A DNA stretch of 64,000 nt from contig CP107851.1 of assembly GCA_036013505.1 (NCBI GenBank), forward strand, positions 8,232,001 through 8,296,000, read 5' to 3'. Origin of the DNA: Streptomyces sp. NBC_00510. Its GTDB lineage: Bacteria > Actinomycetota > Actinomycetes > Streptomycetales > Streptomycetaceae. Position 1 is the stretch's first letter, and every line of letters starts with the position of its first letter. The notes under the pieces were generated by a model. The model saw only the letters and a program-made list of their open reading frames with translations, made no database searches and was not told where the DNA came from. The position numbers and the translations under genes are program-made. Positions 35,578 through 44,234 of the stretch are shown one piece after another.

Positions 35578-36429
35578 CTACCGGCGGACCGCCGAGATCA
35601 GTCCGCCGGGCCGCTCCTCGCGCTGCGGCGGGGTGCTGATCGGGCGGCCGTAGGCGGCAGCACGCTCGCGCAGGGTGTGGCTGCCGGCCTCCCAGCCGTG
35701 CCCGGCCAGCCAGTCCACCGGGTCGTCGGGCATCTCCGAGACCCACATGGACGCCGCCGATCCCGGCGCGGCGTCCGCGCCGAAGCGCTCGATCACGCCG
35801 CGCGAGCCCAACGTCAGCCCCATCCGACTGCCTGCCGCCGACTGCGCGCTGATCCGGGCCAGCAGCAGCTCCACCGCGTCCTCGGGCAGATAGATCAGCA
35901 GTCCTTCGGCGATCCACACGGTCGGCACGGCCGGGTCGTGCCCTGCGGCGGTGAGCGCGCCTGGCCAGTCCTCACGCAGATCCACCGCGACGGTGATCCG
36001 CTCGCAGCGTGCGACGGCCCGCTCCCGGCGCAGCACCGAAGCCTTGAAGTCCAGTGGCGCGGCGGTGTCGACCTCGAACAGCCGGGTGCCCTCGGGCCAG
36101 TCCATCCGGAAGGCCCGGCTGTCCATGCCGGCACCGAGCAGCACGACCTGCCGGACCCCGGACGCGGAGGCCTGCTGCAACAGGTCGTCGAGGAACTTCG
36201 TCCTGATGACGATGGAGAACGACACGGCCAGCCGGCGGCGTCGCGCGGCCTCGTCACCGGGCAGCGGCGGCGAGGAGGGCCACAGGCCGCCGGCGGTGGC
36301 GAAGGCCTGCGCCAGTGGGTCGCGGAACAGCGCGTTCTCCCGCTCGCTCTCCAGCGCACGCACCCTGGCCACCCCCACCGCCGTGGCCCACACTCCCGAC
36401 GGCTGGACCCGCTCCTGCTCATCAGTCAC
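35578..36429 (-). CDS. Class I SAM-dependent methyltransferase (LCM-like family)
   Basis: A 283-residue protein of the actinobacterial SAM methyltransferase family related to leucine carboxyl methyltransferases. Motif I is VVLLGAGMDSRAFRMDWP at about residue 93, with FEVDTAAPLDFKASVL after it and WIAEGLLIYLPEDA later. The N-terminal TAVGVARVRALESERENALFRDPLA segment is also typical. It transfers a methyl group to a small molecule, often in secondary metabolism; acceptor unknown. Confidence 0.88.
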   Translation of the reverse strand: MTDEQERVQPSGVWATAVGVARVRALESERENALFRDPLAQAFATAGGLWPSSPPLPGDEAARRRRLAVSFSIVIRTKFLDDLLQQASASGVRQVVLLGAGMDSRAFRMDWPEGTRLFEVDTAAPLDFKASVLRRERAVARCERITVAVDLREDWPGALTAAGHDPAVPTVWIAEGLLIYLPEDAVELLLARISAQSAAGSRMGLTLGSRGVIERFGADAAPGSAASMWVSEMPDDPVDWLAGHGWEAGSHTLRERAAAYGRPISTPPQREERPGGLISAVRR

Positions 36430-36557
36430 CGCGCCAGCCTAATCACCTTGGCCCAGGGCCAGCGGTGGGGGTTGATCGCCTACGGGCAGCCCACCTCGTG
36501 AAAGCTCGAGGCTAGGATCGGCCTGCCACGCGGAGCGAAGACAGGTGGGGATGGGAC

Positions 36558-37103
36558 ATGGCCGGCCGGGTCACGGCGGTGAGCCGCCACGCGACGTACG
36601 CCTTCAGCAAGCCCAATCGTGAGTCCGTCACGCTGCTCGCCGGGCTCGGCGTCGAAGGGGACGTCCACGCCGGCGAGACGATCCGCCACCAGTTCCGGAT
36701 GACCTACGAGCCCGACCTGCCGAACCTGCGCCAGGTCCACCTGATGCACGAGGAACTCTTCGACGAGCTCGCGCTTAAGGGCTTCGACGTCTCGGCCGGC
36801 CGGCTCGGCGAGAACATCACCACCCGCGGCGTGGATCTGCTGGGCCTGCCCACCGGCACCCTGCTGCACCTCGGCGACGAGGCCGTGGTGGAGGTGACGG
36901 GGCTGCGCAACCCCTGCTCGAAGATCAACGACTTCCGCAAGGGCCTGCTCGGCGAGATGTTCGCCCTGGACCCGGTGTCGGGGGAGTTCACCTTCAAGTC
37001 CGGCGTCATGGGCGTGGTCCGCCGCGGCGGGATCGTCCGCCCCCAGGACCCCGTCGAGGTCGAACTCCCGTCCACCCCGCACCGCCCCCTGGAGCGCGTC
37101 TAG
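36558..37103 (+). CDS. MOSC-domain protein
   Basis: A 181-residue protein consisting of one MOSC domain. It has GVEGDVHAGE near residue 31, GRLGENITTRGVDLLGLPTG and the key cysteine in NPCSKIND (C120). MOSC domains bind molybdenum cofactor and occur in amidoxime-reducing and sulphur-carrier proteins. This stand-alone protein probably acts in molybdenum-dependent detoxification with a separate electron supply, which is not encoded nearby. Confidence 0.9.
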   Translation: MAGRVTAVSRHATYAFSKPNRESVTLLAGLGVEGDVHAGETIRHQFRMTYEPDLPNLRQVHLMHEELFDELALKGFDVSAGRLGENITTRGVDLLGLPTGTLLHLGDEAVVEVTGLRNPCSKINDFRKGLLGEMFALDPVSGEFTFKSGVMGVVRRGGIVRPQDPVEVELPSTPHRPLERV

Positions 37104-37152
37104 CCAGCGCAGGCATCGCGTCGATCACTTGCGACCTCGGGAGGCGCCCCAA

Positions 37153-37854
37153 GTGCCCAGTGCGGTTCTGGTCCACGGTCTGTACCACCAGCCCCGCCAC
37201 TTCATCCGGGTCGCCGAGGGCCTGCGGGCGGTGGGTGTGGACGTGGTTGTCCCCGCCCTCCACAGGGGGTCCCTGGCTGCCGACACGGCGGCCGTGCAGG
37301 CCGCCGTGGACAGTCTGGCGGAGCCCCCCTTGGTCCTGGGCCACTCCTACGGAGGCTCGGTGATCACCGGCCTGCGCGGAGCCGCGCGCCTGGTGTACCT
37401 GGCGGCCTTCGTGCCGGACGTGGGGGAGAGCGCCGCGGGCTTGGGCGGTGCCTCCCGCGCATTGCAGGCTGCCATCGAGCCGCAGGCCGATGGTTGCACG
37501 CGCCTTGACCCGAGCCGGGCCGTGGACGCCCTGTACGCGGACTGCCCCGAGCACCTGGCCGCTTGGGCCGTGGCGCTGCTGCGAGCCCAGGCGGCCGGCT
37601 GCGGGCGGGGAGTACCGGAGCGCCACAGCTGGAAGCACACCCCGTCCACCTACGTCGTCTGCGCGAAGGACCGCGCTGTCGACCCCGGACTCCAACGCGC
37701 CATGGCCGCACGCTGCGACTCCGTCCGCGAGTGGCAGACGGGGCATTCCCCCTTCGTGGGTCGGCCGGAGCTGGTCGTCGAACTCCTCCTGGAACTGATG
37801 GGCACCTTCGACGCACCGGCCCCGCCGGCCCAGGGGAACGCGGCCACTGGTTGA
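37153..37854 (+). CDS. Small alpha/beta-hydrolase
   Basis: A 233-residue alpha/beta-fold protein with LVHGLYHQPRHF near the N-terminus and GHSYGGS (S65) as nucleophile elbow, a late Asp in VVCAKDRAVDP and the terminal catalytic His in TGHSPFVGRP. GTG 37153 is chosen because GGGAGG lies 8 bases before it. It belongs to the same family as the hydrolase at 55043-55744, which has the same length. Members include esterases resembling plant salicylate/methyl-ester hydrolases. Substrate unknown. It is convergent with the TetR gene. Confidence 0.85.
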   Translation: MPSAVLVHGLYHQPRHFIRVAEGLRAVGVDVVVPALHRGSLAADTAAVQAAVDSLAEPPLVLGHSYGGSVITGLRGAARLVYLAAFVPDVGESAAGLGGASRALQAAIEPQADGCTRLDPSRAVDALYADCPEHLAAWAVALLRAQAAGCGRGVPERHSWKHTPSTYVVCAKDRAVDPGLQRAMAARCDSVREWQTGHSPFVGRPELVVELLLELMGTFDAPAPPAQGNAATG

Positions 37855-37875
37855 CGGTGGCGATGCACGGTGGAG

Positions 37876-38451
37876 CTACGGACGAGGGGCCGAGCCGGCC
37901 AGGCGGATCAGGCTCGTGCGCATCCTGTGGGCGCCGAGTTCCGGGAGGAGGGCGCCGACGTGGTCCGCGGACAGGGCGGCGAGGAGGGTGTGGGCGGTGG
38001 TGGGAGGGTCGGGGGTGGTGGCGAGCAGGGTCGTCAGGTGGTCGTGCCAGAAGCGGTAGGCGGCGGTGCGGTGGCGCGCGCCGGGGTGCGCGGTCTGGGA
38101 GGCGCGGAGGAGGTCCAGGTGCCCGGCGACGTGGTCGAAGTAGGCGGTGACGAACGCCGCGAGGCGGTCCTCGGCCGGGGCTCCGGGGCCGAGTGGGGGC
38201 GGTCCGTCGAGGACGGCTTCCCGCAGTTCGCGTTCGCGGGCGGCCAGGAGCGCGGAGGCCAGTCCGGACCTGTCGCCGAAGCGGCGGTACACGGTGCCCT
38301 TGCCGACGCCCGCCGCGACGGCGACCCGGTCCATGGAGACGCCGTCCGCGCCGTGTTCGGCGAAGAGACGGGCGGCTGCCTTGAGTATCGCGGCGCGGTT
38401 GCGCGCGGCGTCCACCCGCTCCCTGAGCGGCGGTTCGTGGTAGTGCCTCAC
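37876..38451 (-). CDS. TetR-family transcriptional regulator
   Basis: A 191-residue regulator with an N-terminal HTH (AAILKAAARLFAEHGADGVSM, then VAAGVGKGTVYRRFGDRSGL) and a C-terminal helical ligand domain of the TetR_C type. It would repress transcription until it binds a ligand. It is convergent with the small hydrolase (21 bases apart) and has no obvious divergent partner, so its target is not clear. Confidence 0.9.
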   Translation of the reverse strand: MRHYHEPPLRERVDAARNRAAILKAAARLFAEHGADGVSMDRVAVAAGVGKGTVYRRFGDRSGLASALLAARERELREAVLDGPPPLGPGAPAEDRLAAFVTAYFDHVAGHLDLLRASQTAHPGARHRTAAYRFWHDHLTTLLATTPDPPTTAHTLLAALSADHVGALLPELGAHRMRTSLIRLAGSAPRP

Positions 38452-38521
38452 GTACGGACTCCTGGCCGAAGCATGTTGTGACGTCGGGCCCGATGCTGGC
38501 AGGCCGGAGTCGTCCCGGGCA

Positions 38522-38537
38522 TCGGGAGAATTCCCGA
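38522..38537. repeat. LAL-associated palindrome, copy A
   Basis: TCGGGAGAATTCCCGA within GGGCATCGGG...: 6-base arms TCGGGA/TCCCGA around 4 bases. Located just beyond the 3' end of the LAL regulator gene. Two related copies lie upstream of that gene at 41894 and 41961. The match extends to the preceding CAT. Confidence 0.75.
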
Positions 38538-38566
38538 ATCACCGAATCCCCGAATCCCCGAATCCG
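38535..38566. repeat. Four tandem octamers abutting the LAL stop codon
   Basis: CGAATCAC, CGAATCCC, CGAATCCC and CGAATCCG follow head to tail, starting inside palindrome A and ending next to the LAL stop codon at 38567. Confidence 0.8.
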
Positions 38567-41500
38567 TCAGGGGGAGGACGGGAGCCCGTTGCGGTGCGCC
38601 ATCGCCGCGGCCTCGGTGCGGCTGGAGGCACCCAGTTTGGCCAGGATGCTGGAGACGTGCGTGCTCGTCGTCTTCTGCGAGATGTAGAGCTCTTCGGAGA
38701 TCCGGCGGTTGCTGTACCCCCTCGCGACCAGCCCCAGCACCTCCGACTCGCGCGGGGTGAGGCCGAAGGGTGACGGTTCCGTCGCGGTGGCGGCGGTCGC
38801 GGGCGGGCCCTGTTCGTCCGCCGGGCCCGTGCCGGCCCGGCGCGTCACCGCTTCGACGTCCGCGAGGAGCAGGCCCGCCCCGAGGTCGGTGGCGATGCGC
38901 CGTGCCCTGCCGAGCCGGTCGAGTGCCGCGGCGCGCTGCCGGTGGGTGGTGAGCAGGGCGCGTCCCTCGCCGAGGAGCGCCGCCGCCGTCTCGTGGGGAC
39001 GGTCGACCGCCGTGCAGGAGGTCACGGCCTTTGACCACAGGGCCGGGTCGTCGGCCCCGTCGGCGCGTCCCAACTCCGCGCGGAGCAGCCGCTCGTACGC
39101 CGCCCAGACGGGGAAGACGACGTCGAGCCGGCCGGCGGCGCGGCGTATCGCGGCGAGGACCTCGGGCGAGGCCCCGCCGAGGGAGGCGGACCGACGGGCC
39201 TCGGCCTCGACCGCCGCCGCGGTGCGCAGCAGTGGCAGCGACCAGCGGACGGGTCCGGTGGTCAGGCCCGCGGCGTCGGCCCGCAGGAACTCGGCCCGGG
39301 CGTCCGCGAGACGGCCCTGAGCGGCCGCGATCTCCATCGTGCAGTGGCTGAGGGCGATGAGGAGTTCGGCCCGCAGCCGCTCGGTGCCGCGCAGTCGCTC
39401 GGCGAGCGCCAACTGCCGGGCGGCGCCGTCCGCGTCACCGCGGTGGAGCAGGTGGTACGCGCGGCGGGCCGCGAACGTCCAGCGCGGCAGGTGCGACCGG
39501 GCGACCGAGGCGGCCTCGTCGAGGGCCGCCTCGGACTCCGCCCAGCGGCCCACGGAGAAGAGGCTGATCGCCCGGTTGGAGTGCACCCACGCCTCGTGGT
39601 CGGCCAGCCCGAGCGACCGGCACAGCGCGATGCCGTGGTCGGCGGCCGCGACGGCCTCCTCGGAACGGCCCATGCCCTCCAGGATCGACGGCAGGTTCTG
39701 GTTCGCCCGCCCGGCGATGCCGAGTTCGCCCAGTTCCTCCGCCCGCCGTCTGACCTCGTACAGCTCGGCGACGCCGGCGCCGTCGCGGTCGGTCCCGGCG
39801 TCCAGCAGGCACCTGGTCATGCGGGCGTGCAGTTCCAGTGCCTCGGCGCCCACGGCGGCCGCGTACCGCACGGCCTCGTCGGTGGCGGCCCGGTGGTCCG
39901 TACCGGGGCGGTGGACGGCGCTCCAGTTGGCGATGTGGACCAGGACGTCGGCGTGCACCGGCGACGGGGCCAGGCCGTCGACCAGTTTCCGTGCCGTCTC
40001 GAGGTCCTGCCATCCGTCGCCGCGGTTCAGTCCCTGGATCAGCCGGGACCGCTGGGTGCGGAACCACGCCGCGCGCAGCCGGTGCGGCTCGTCCTCCGGC
40101 GGAAGGCCCTCCAGCGCGGTGTCGGCCAGACGCAGTGCCACGTCGAGGCTGCCGCTGTGCAGCGCGGCGACGGTGGCGGTCGCGAGCAGCTCCAGGCGGA
40201 GGCGTCCGTTCCCCTCGAGCCCGGGCCCCGCGTGCCCGGCACCACCGCGTGGGTACGTCTGCGGGCAGCGCGGGGCGGGCAGGGCCGCGCGGGCCTCGTC
40301 CGGGACCCGGTCCCACAGCTGGAGCGCCCGTTCCAGGTGCCACAGCTGCTCGGCGTAGGCGTAGCAGTGCCGTGCCTCCTCGGCCGCCGCGACGCTCATC
40401 CGCAGGGCCTTCACGGAGTCCTGCGCGGCGTGCCAGTGCCGGGCCAGACGGCAGGACAGTTCCACGGCGGGCACGAGCGCGGGGTCGGCCTCCAGCGCCT
40501 GCGCGTACCGGCGGTTGATCAGCGCGCGTTCGCCCGGCAGCAGGGTCTCGCTGACGGTCTCGCGCACCAGCGAGTGCCGGAACCGGTAGTCCGAGCCGCC
40601 CGGTTCGGGGACGAGGACGTGGGCGAGGACGGCCGCGCGCAGCCCCTCGATCAGCTCGTCCTCGGGCAGCCCCGCCACCTCCCGCAGCAGCGCGTACCCG
40701 GTCACCTTCCCGCCCTCGGCGGCCGTGCGCAGGATGCGACGGCTGGTCTCCGGCAACGCTTCCAGCCGGGTCAGCAGCACGTCGTGGAGGTCGTGGAAGT
40801 CATGGAGCCCCGGGCCCGGGTGGTCCCGGCCGGCGCCGGCGAGCTCCTCGACGAAGAAGGCGTTGCCGTCCGAGCGGGCGAAGACGTCGTCGAGGACGGC
40901 CGGGTCCGGTGGCGCCCCGAGGATGCCGGTGAGCTGTCCGCCGACCTCGCCCCGGGTGAACCGGGGGAGCGCCACACGGCGTACGGACCTGAGCCGGCCC
41001 AGCTCCGCGAGCAGCGGGCGCAGCGGGTGCCGGGGGCCGACGTCGTCGGACCGGTAGGTCCCCATGAGCAGCAGCCTGCCGCGGCGCCTGGTGCGGAACA
41101 GGTAGCCCAGCAGGTTGCGGGTGGAGGCGTCGGCCCAGTGCAGGTCCTCGATGACGAGTACGACCAGGCGGTCCGAGGCGAGGCGTTCCAGGACGCGGGT
41201 GGTGAGCTCGAACAGCCGCGTCACGTCGTCGTCCCGGTGGTCGACGGGCGTCACGCCGCCCGGGTCGGGCAGGATCCGCGCGAGGAGGTCCTCATGGCCC
41301 GCGCTCGCCGCGCGCACCTCGTCGGGCAGTCCCTGCCACAGCACGCGCAGGGCCTCGGAGAACGCGGCGAAGGGCAGGCCGTCGCCGCCGAGCTCGACGC
41401 AGCCACCGACCGCCGCGACGGCCGCCCCCGGCTCCAGCGACCGCAGGAGCTCCCCGACCAGCCTCGTCTTGCCCACCCCGGCCTCGCCCCGGACGAGGAC

Positions 41501-41617
41501 GGCCTGGGGGTCGCCGCCGTCCGCGGCCCCGGCGGCCCGCAGGAGCTCGGCCAGCTCGGCCTCGCGGCCCACGAAGACGGGGCTGACGCGGGTCTGTGTC
41601 GAGAGGGGGGCGCTCAT
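38567..41617 (-). CDS. Large ATP-binding LuxR regulator (LAL family)
   Basis: A 1016-residue regulator. The N-terminus is an AAA/STAND ATPase with Walker A GEAGVGKT (44-51) and Walker B LVVLVIEDLHWAD; the middle is about 500 residues of TPR-like helical repeats; the C-terminus is a LuxR HTH (LTPRESEVLGLVARGYSNRRI, then SQKTTSTHVSSILAKLG). LAL proteins activate secondary-metabolite or sugar genes, probably on ligand-dependent ATP binding. ATG 41617 is used because FVGREAELAELL, the usual LAL beginning, follows shortly after. Palindromes of one family flank the gene on both sides. Confidence 0.93.
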   Translation of the reverse strand: MSAPLSTQTRVSPVFVGREAELAELLRAAGAADGGDPQAVLVRGEAGVGKTRLVGELLRSLEPGAAVAAVGGCVELGGDGLPFAAFSEALRVLWQGLPDEVRAASAGHEDLLARILPDPGGVTPVDHRDDDVTRLFELTTRVLERLASDRLVVLVIEDLHWADASTRNLLGYLFRTRRRGRLLLMGTYRSDDVGPRHPLRPLLAELGRLRSVRRVALPRFTRGEVGGQLTGILGAPPDPAVLDDVFARSDGNAFFVEELAGAGRDHPGPGLHDFHDLHDVLLTRLEALPETSRRILRTAAEGGKVTGYALLREVAGLPEDELIEGLRAAVLAHVLVPEPGGSDYRFRHSLVRETVSETLLPGERALINRRYAQALEADPALVPAVELSCRLARHWHAAQDSVKALRMSVAAAEEARHCYAYAEQLWHLERALQLWDRVPDEARAALPAPRCPQTYPRGGAGHAGPGLEGNGRLRLELLATATVAALHSGSLDVALRLADTALEGLPPEDEPHRLRAAWFRTQRSRLIQGLNRGDGWQDLETARKLVDGLAPSPVHADVLVHIANWSAVHRPGTDHRAATDEAVRYAAAVGAEALELHARMTRCLLDAGTDRDGAGVAELYEVRRRAEELGELGIAGRANQNLPSILEGMGRSEEAVAAADHGIALCRSLGLADHEAWVHSNRAISLFSVGRWAESEAALDEAASVARSHLPRWTFAARRAYHLLHRGDADGAARQLALAERLRGTERLRAELLIALSHCTMEIAAAQGRLADARAEFLRADAAGLTTGPVRWSLPLLRTAAAVEAEARRSASLGGASPEVLAAIRRAAGRLDVVFPVWAAYERLLRAELGRADGADDPALWSKAVTSCTAVDRPHETAAALLGEGRALLTTHRQRAAALDRLGRARRIATDLGAGLLLADVEAVTRRAGTGPADEQGPPATAATATEPSPFGLTPRESEVLGLVARGYSNRRISEELYISQKTTSTHVSSILAKLGASSRTEAAAMAHRNGLPSSP

Positions 41618-41893
41618 CCGAGGGGACCTGTGGGGACCTGTGGGTGGTGACCACCGGGTACCGGGGGCGGCGTGCCCCCGTCGTGGTCGTGCGGGCAATT
41701 CTTGCCGAAGGGTAGCAACGTGCGGGTCCTTCCCCGCCCGTGGGGCGGGGAGCGACCCCCCGTGGCGAGCCCCCCGACTGGCTCGACCACGGGGCGCTGC
41801 GATCGCGGGCGGGGGTCCCCGCGCATCCGCGGCTCCGACGGACTGCCGGGGTGGAGCCCTTCCGATGCTGGCGGAGCCGGGCTCTCCCGCGCA

Positions 41894-41909
41894 TCGGGAG
41901 AACTCCCGA
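41894..41909. repeat. LAL-associated palindrome, copy B
   Basis: TCGGGAGAACTCCCGA, preceded by CCGCGCA. Same orientation as copy A. One base differs from copy A (C for T in the centre). Confidence 0.75.
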
Positions 41910-41960
41910 CCGCCCTCCGGCGCCTGCCGGGCGGCCGTGCGGCGCGGACTCCGCCGCGGG

Positions 41961-41976
41961 ATCGGGAATTCTCCCG
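41961..41976. repeat. LAL-associated palindrome, copy C (inverted)
   Basis: TCGGGAATTCTCCCGA followed by TGCGCG, the reverse complement of copy A including the flanking CGCA. Copies B and C face each other. Confidence 0.75.
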
Positions 41977-42052
41977 ATGCGCGCGGGCCGCTGCCGCTGA
42001 CAGCATCCGAAGCTCCCTTTCGTGATCTCCCCCACCAATCGAGGCTTCAGCA

Positions 42053-42742
42053 GTGGCAGCAGTACCGACAGTCAGCGAAACCATGGCCGATGTGCGCGAC
42101 ATGTTCATGGCGCACACGATGATGCGCCGGGAGTTCCGCCTGCTCCCGCAACTCGTCCGGGACGTGGAGGCCGGTGACACCCGGCGCGCCGGGATCGTGG
42201 CGGACCATGCCGACAAGGTGTGCCTGATCCTGCACCTGCACCACGAGGGCGAGGACAAGGTGGTGTGGCCGCGCCTCCTGGAGCGCGGCGGTGAGCGGAC
42301 CGCGGCCATCGTGCCCACGATGGAGGAGCAGCACCACGGCATCGACACCGCCCTCACCGAGGTGGCCGCACTGCTGGCGGGGTGGCGCTCCACCGCCCAG
42401 GGCGGCGAGGCCCTCGCCGCGGCCCTCGAAGAACTGCTGAGCCGGCTCCTGGAGCACATGGCCCTGGAGGAGAAGGAGATCCTCCCGCTGGCCGAGGAGT
42501 ACATCACCGCGGCGGAGTGGGCGGAGCTCGGTGAGCACGGCATGGCCAACAGCCCGAAGAAGGACCTGCCGCTGGCCTTCGGCATGGTGATGTACGAGGG
42601 CGACCCCGAGGTGATCAAGGCGGTCCTCTCGCACGCCCCGCTGGTGCCCCGGCTGATCATGCCGGTCCTGGCCCCGCGCCTGTACGCCTCGCACGCCAAG
42701 CGCGTGTACGGGACGCCGACCCCGCCCCGCGTCGGGGCCTGA
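42053..42742 (+). CDS. Hemerythrin/HHE-domain protein
   Basis: A 229-residue helical protein. Histidine and glutamate ligands are placed as in hemerythrin-like HHE proteins: MAHTMMRREF in helix A, LHLHHEGEDKVVWPRL in helix B, EEQHHGID in helix C and LLEHMALEEKEILPLAEEY in helix D. The di-iron centre could bind oxygen or nitric oxide. The C-terminal 60 residues form an extra amphipathic part. GTG start with GAGG 8 bases upstream. It is divergent from the LAL regulator. Confidence 0.87.
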   Translation: MAAVPTVSETMADVRDMFMAHTMMRREFRLLPQLVRDVEAGDTRRAGIVADHADKVCLILHLHHEGEDKVVWPRLLERGGERTAAIVPTMEEQHHGIDTALTEVAALLAGWRSTAQGGEALAAALEELLSRLLEHMALEEKEILPLAEEYITAAEWAELGEHGMANSPKKDLPLAFGMVMYEGDPEVIKAVLSHAPLVPRLIMPVLAPRLYASHAKRVYGTPTPPRVGA

Positions 42743-42756
42743 CCCGGTCACCGTCC

Positions 42757-42783
42757 GGCGGGGCGTACGCGGTACGCCCCGCC
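42757..42783. terminator. Hairpin between convergent hemerythrin and MFS genes
   Basis: Twelve-base perfect arms (GGCGGGGCGTAC and its complement) around GCG, 14 bases after the hemerythrin stop. It serves both convergent genes. Confidence 0.8.
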
Positions 42784-42802
42784 AGGTGACGACCGCCCTG
42801 CC

Positions 42803-44002
42803 TCAGGCGCCCGCGGGGAAGGCGTGCCTCCTGCCCCCGGTCACGGCCGCGGCGGCGGCGACCAGGAGGGCCAGCGACGCCCAGGTGATCGACGCGGTCC
42901 CCAGGTCCGCGACCAGGAGGCCACCGATGAGGCCGCCCAGGGCGATGGACGAGGAGAAGACCGTGATCGTGATCGACTGCGCGACGTCGGCGGCGGCCCC
43001 CGTCGCGTTGATCGCGGCGCCGATGAACAGGCTCGGGGAACTGCCGAAGGCGAAGCCCCACGCCGCGACGGCGACGTAGACCAGCACGGGCACGCCGGAG
43101 CACGCGGCGAGCACGAGCACGGTGAGCGCGAACAGCGCGGTGCTGCCCACGACGAGCCTGCGCAGGTGCCGGTCGATGTGGGTGCCGACGACGAGGACGC
43201 TCAGGATCGACGTGACGCCGAAGGCGAACAGCACCCAGCCCGCCTGGCCGCCCATGCCCAGGTACCCGAGGAGGTCGGTGACGTAGGTGTAGAGGATGTT
43301 GTGGGCGACCATGTACGTGGCGAGGGCGAACAGGATGGTGCGCAGCCCCGGCAGGCGCAGGACCTGCGGGACCGTGAAGCGTTCGTCGGCCGACCGGCCG
43401 GGCAGGTTCGGCAGCGTCGCCAGGATCCACACCATGGTCAGCGCGGTCAGGGCGGCGGACGCGTGGAAGGCGAGCTGCCACCCGCCGAGGGCGCCCAGCC
43501 AGGTGCCCAATGGGACGCCCAGCGCCAGCGACACCGGGGTTCCGGCAAGGGCGATGGCGATGGCGCGGCCCTGGCGTCCCTCGGGGGCGAGCCGGGCGGC
43601 GTAACCGCCGAGGAGGGGCCAGACGAGCCCGGTGCCGAGGCCGGCGACGAAGCGGATCACGAGGGTCGGCGCGTAGTCGTCGGACAGCGCCGTGAGCGCG
43701 TTGGCGACGGCAACGGTGCCGAGCGCGAGCTGCAGCACGTTCTTGCGGGGCCACCTCGCCGTCGCCCGGGTCAGCGGGATCGCCCCGATCGCGGTGGCGA
43801 GGGCGTAGATGGTCACGGTCTGGCCGGTGAGCGAGACGCTCGTGTGGAGCGTGCCGCTGATCTCCGGCAGCAGGCCGGCGGGCAGGCATTCGGTGAGGAT
43901 GCCGACGAACCCGCTGAGGAAGAGGCCGAAGAGGGCCTTCCCGGGGAGGCGGTCCCGTCCGCGCGCTGGGGTGGACGGACCTGTGGTGGTCGTTTCCGTC
44001 AT
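42803..44002 (-). CDS. MFS transporter, DHA1-type exporter
   Basis: A 399-residue twelve-helix membrane protein. It starts with KALFGLFLSGFVGILTECLP and has a loop 2-3 region TRATARWPRKNVLQLALG typical of sugar/arabinose-efflux-type DHA1 transporters. The ATG at 44002 is adopted because the first helix follows after a short cytosolic tail; the longer frame upstream is not needed. It is divergent from an XRE regulator, which may control it. Confidence 0.88.
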   Translation of the reverse strand: MTETTTTGPSTPARGRDRLPGKALFGLFLSGFVGILTECLPAGLLPEISGTLHTSVSLTGQTVTIYALATAIGAIPLTRATARWPRKNVLQLALGTVAVANALTALSDDYAPTLVIRFVAGLGTGLVWPLLGGYAARLAPEGRQGRAIAIALAGTPVSLALGVPLGTWLGALGGWQLAFHASAALTALTMVWILATLPNLPGRSADERFTVPQVLRLPGLRTILFALATYMVAHNILYTYVTDLLGYLGMGGQAGWVLFAFGVTSILSVLVVGTHIDRHLRRLVVGSTALFALTVLVLAACSGVPVLVYVAVAAWGFAFGSSPSLFIGAAINATGAAADVAQSITITVFSSSIALGGLIGGLLVADLGTASITWASLALLVAAAAAVTGGRRHAFPAGA

Positions 44003-44234
44003 TCTTCGTGGTCCATGGGCTGTGTGTGACCCGGCGCCGTACGGGCGGACGGGTCGAACGGCACGCGATCTGGAGCGGGCTCGGATGGCGTGACCCCGGG
44101 TGGGTGTCTCCGGGCGCTCGTTCAGGCTGCTCCGGCCGTACGGCGTCACCCAGGGCCCCGCTCTGCCTACGTCCCGCGTGACTACCACCGGCAGGGACAG
44201 GCTCCGCCCGGAATCCGGCGGGATACTGGAGCGC

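Larger units (their letters stand above)
41618..42052. promoter_or_regulatory. 435-bp region upstream of LAL and hemerythrin genes, with two inverted palindromes
   Basis: Divergent promoter region for the LAL gene (minus) and the hemerythrin-domain gene (plus). It contains two copies of the TCGGGA...TCCCGA palindrome in opposite orientation, 51 bases apart. No coding sequence is supported here. Confidence 0.5.

Noticed and set aside
44003..44234. GCCGTACGG occurring twice in opposite orientation between the MFS and XRE genes as an operator
   Set aside because: GCCGTACGG-type words are frequent in this GC-rich sequence; arms do not extend beyond 9 bases, so I do not annotate it.
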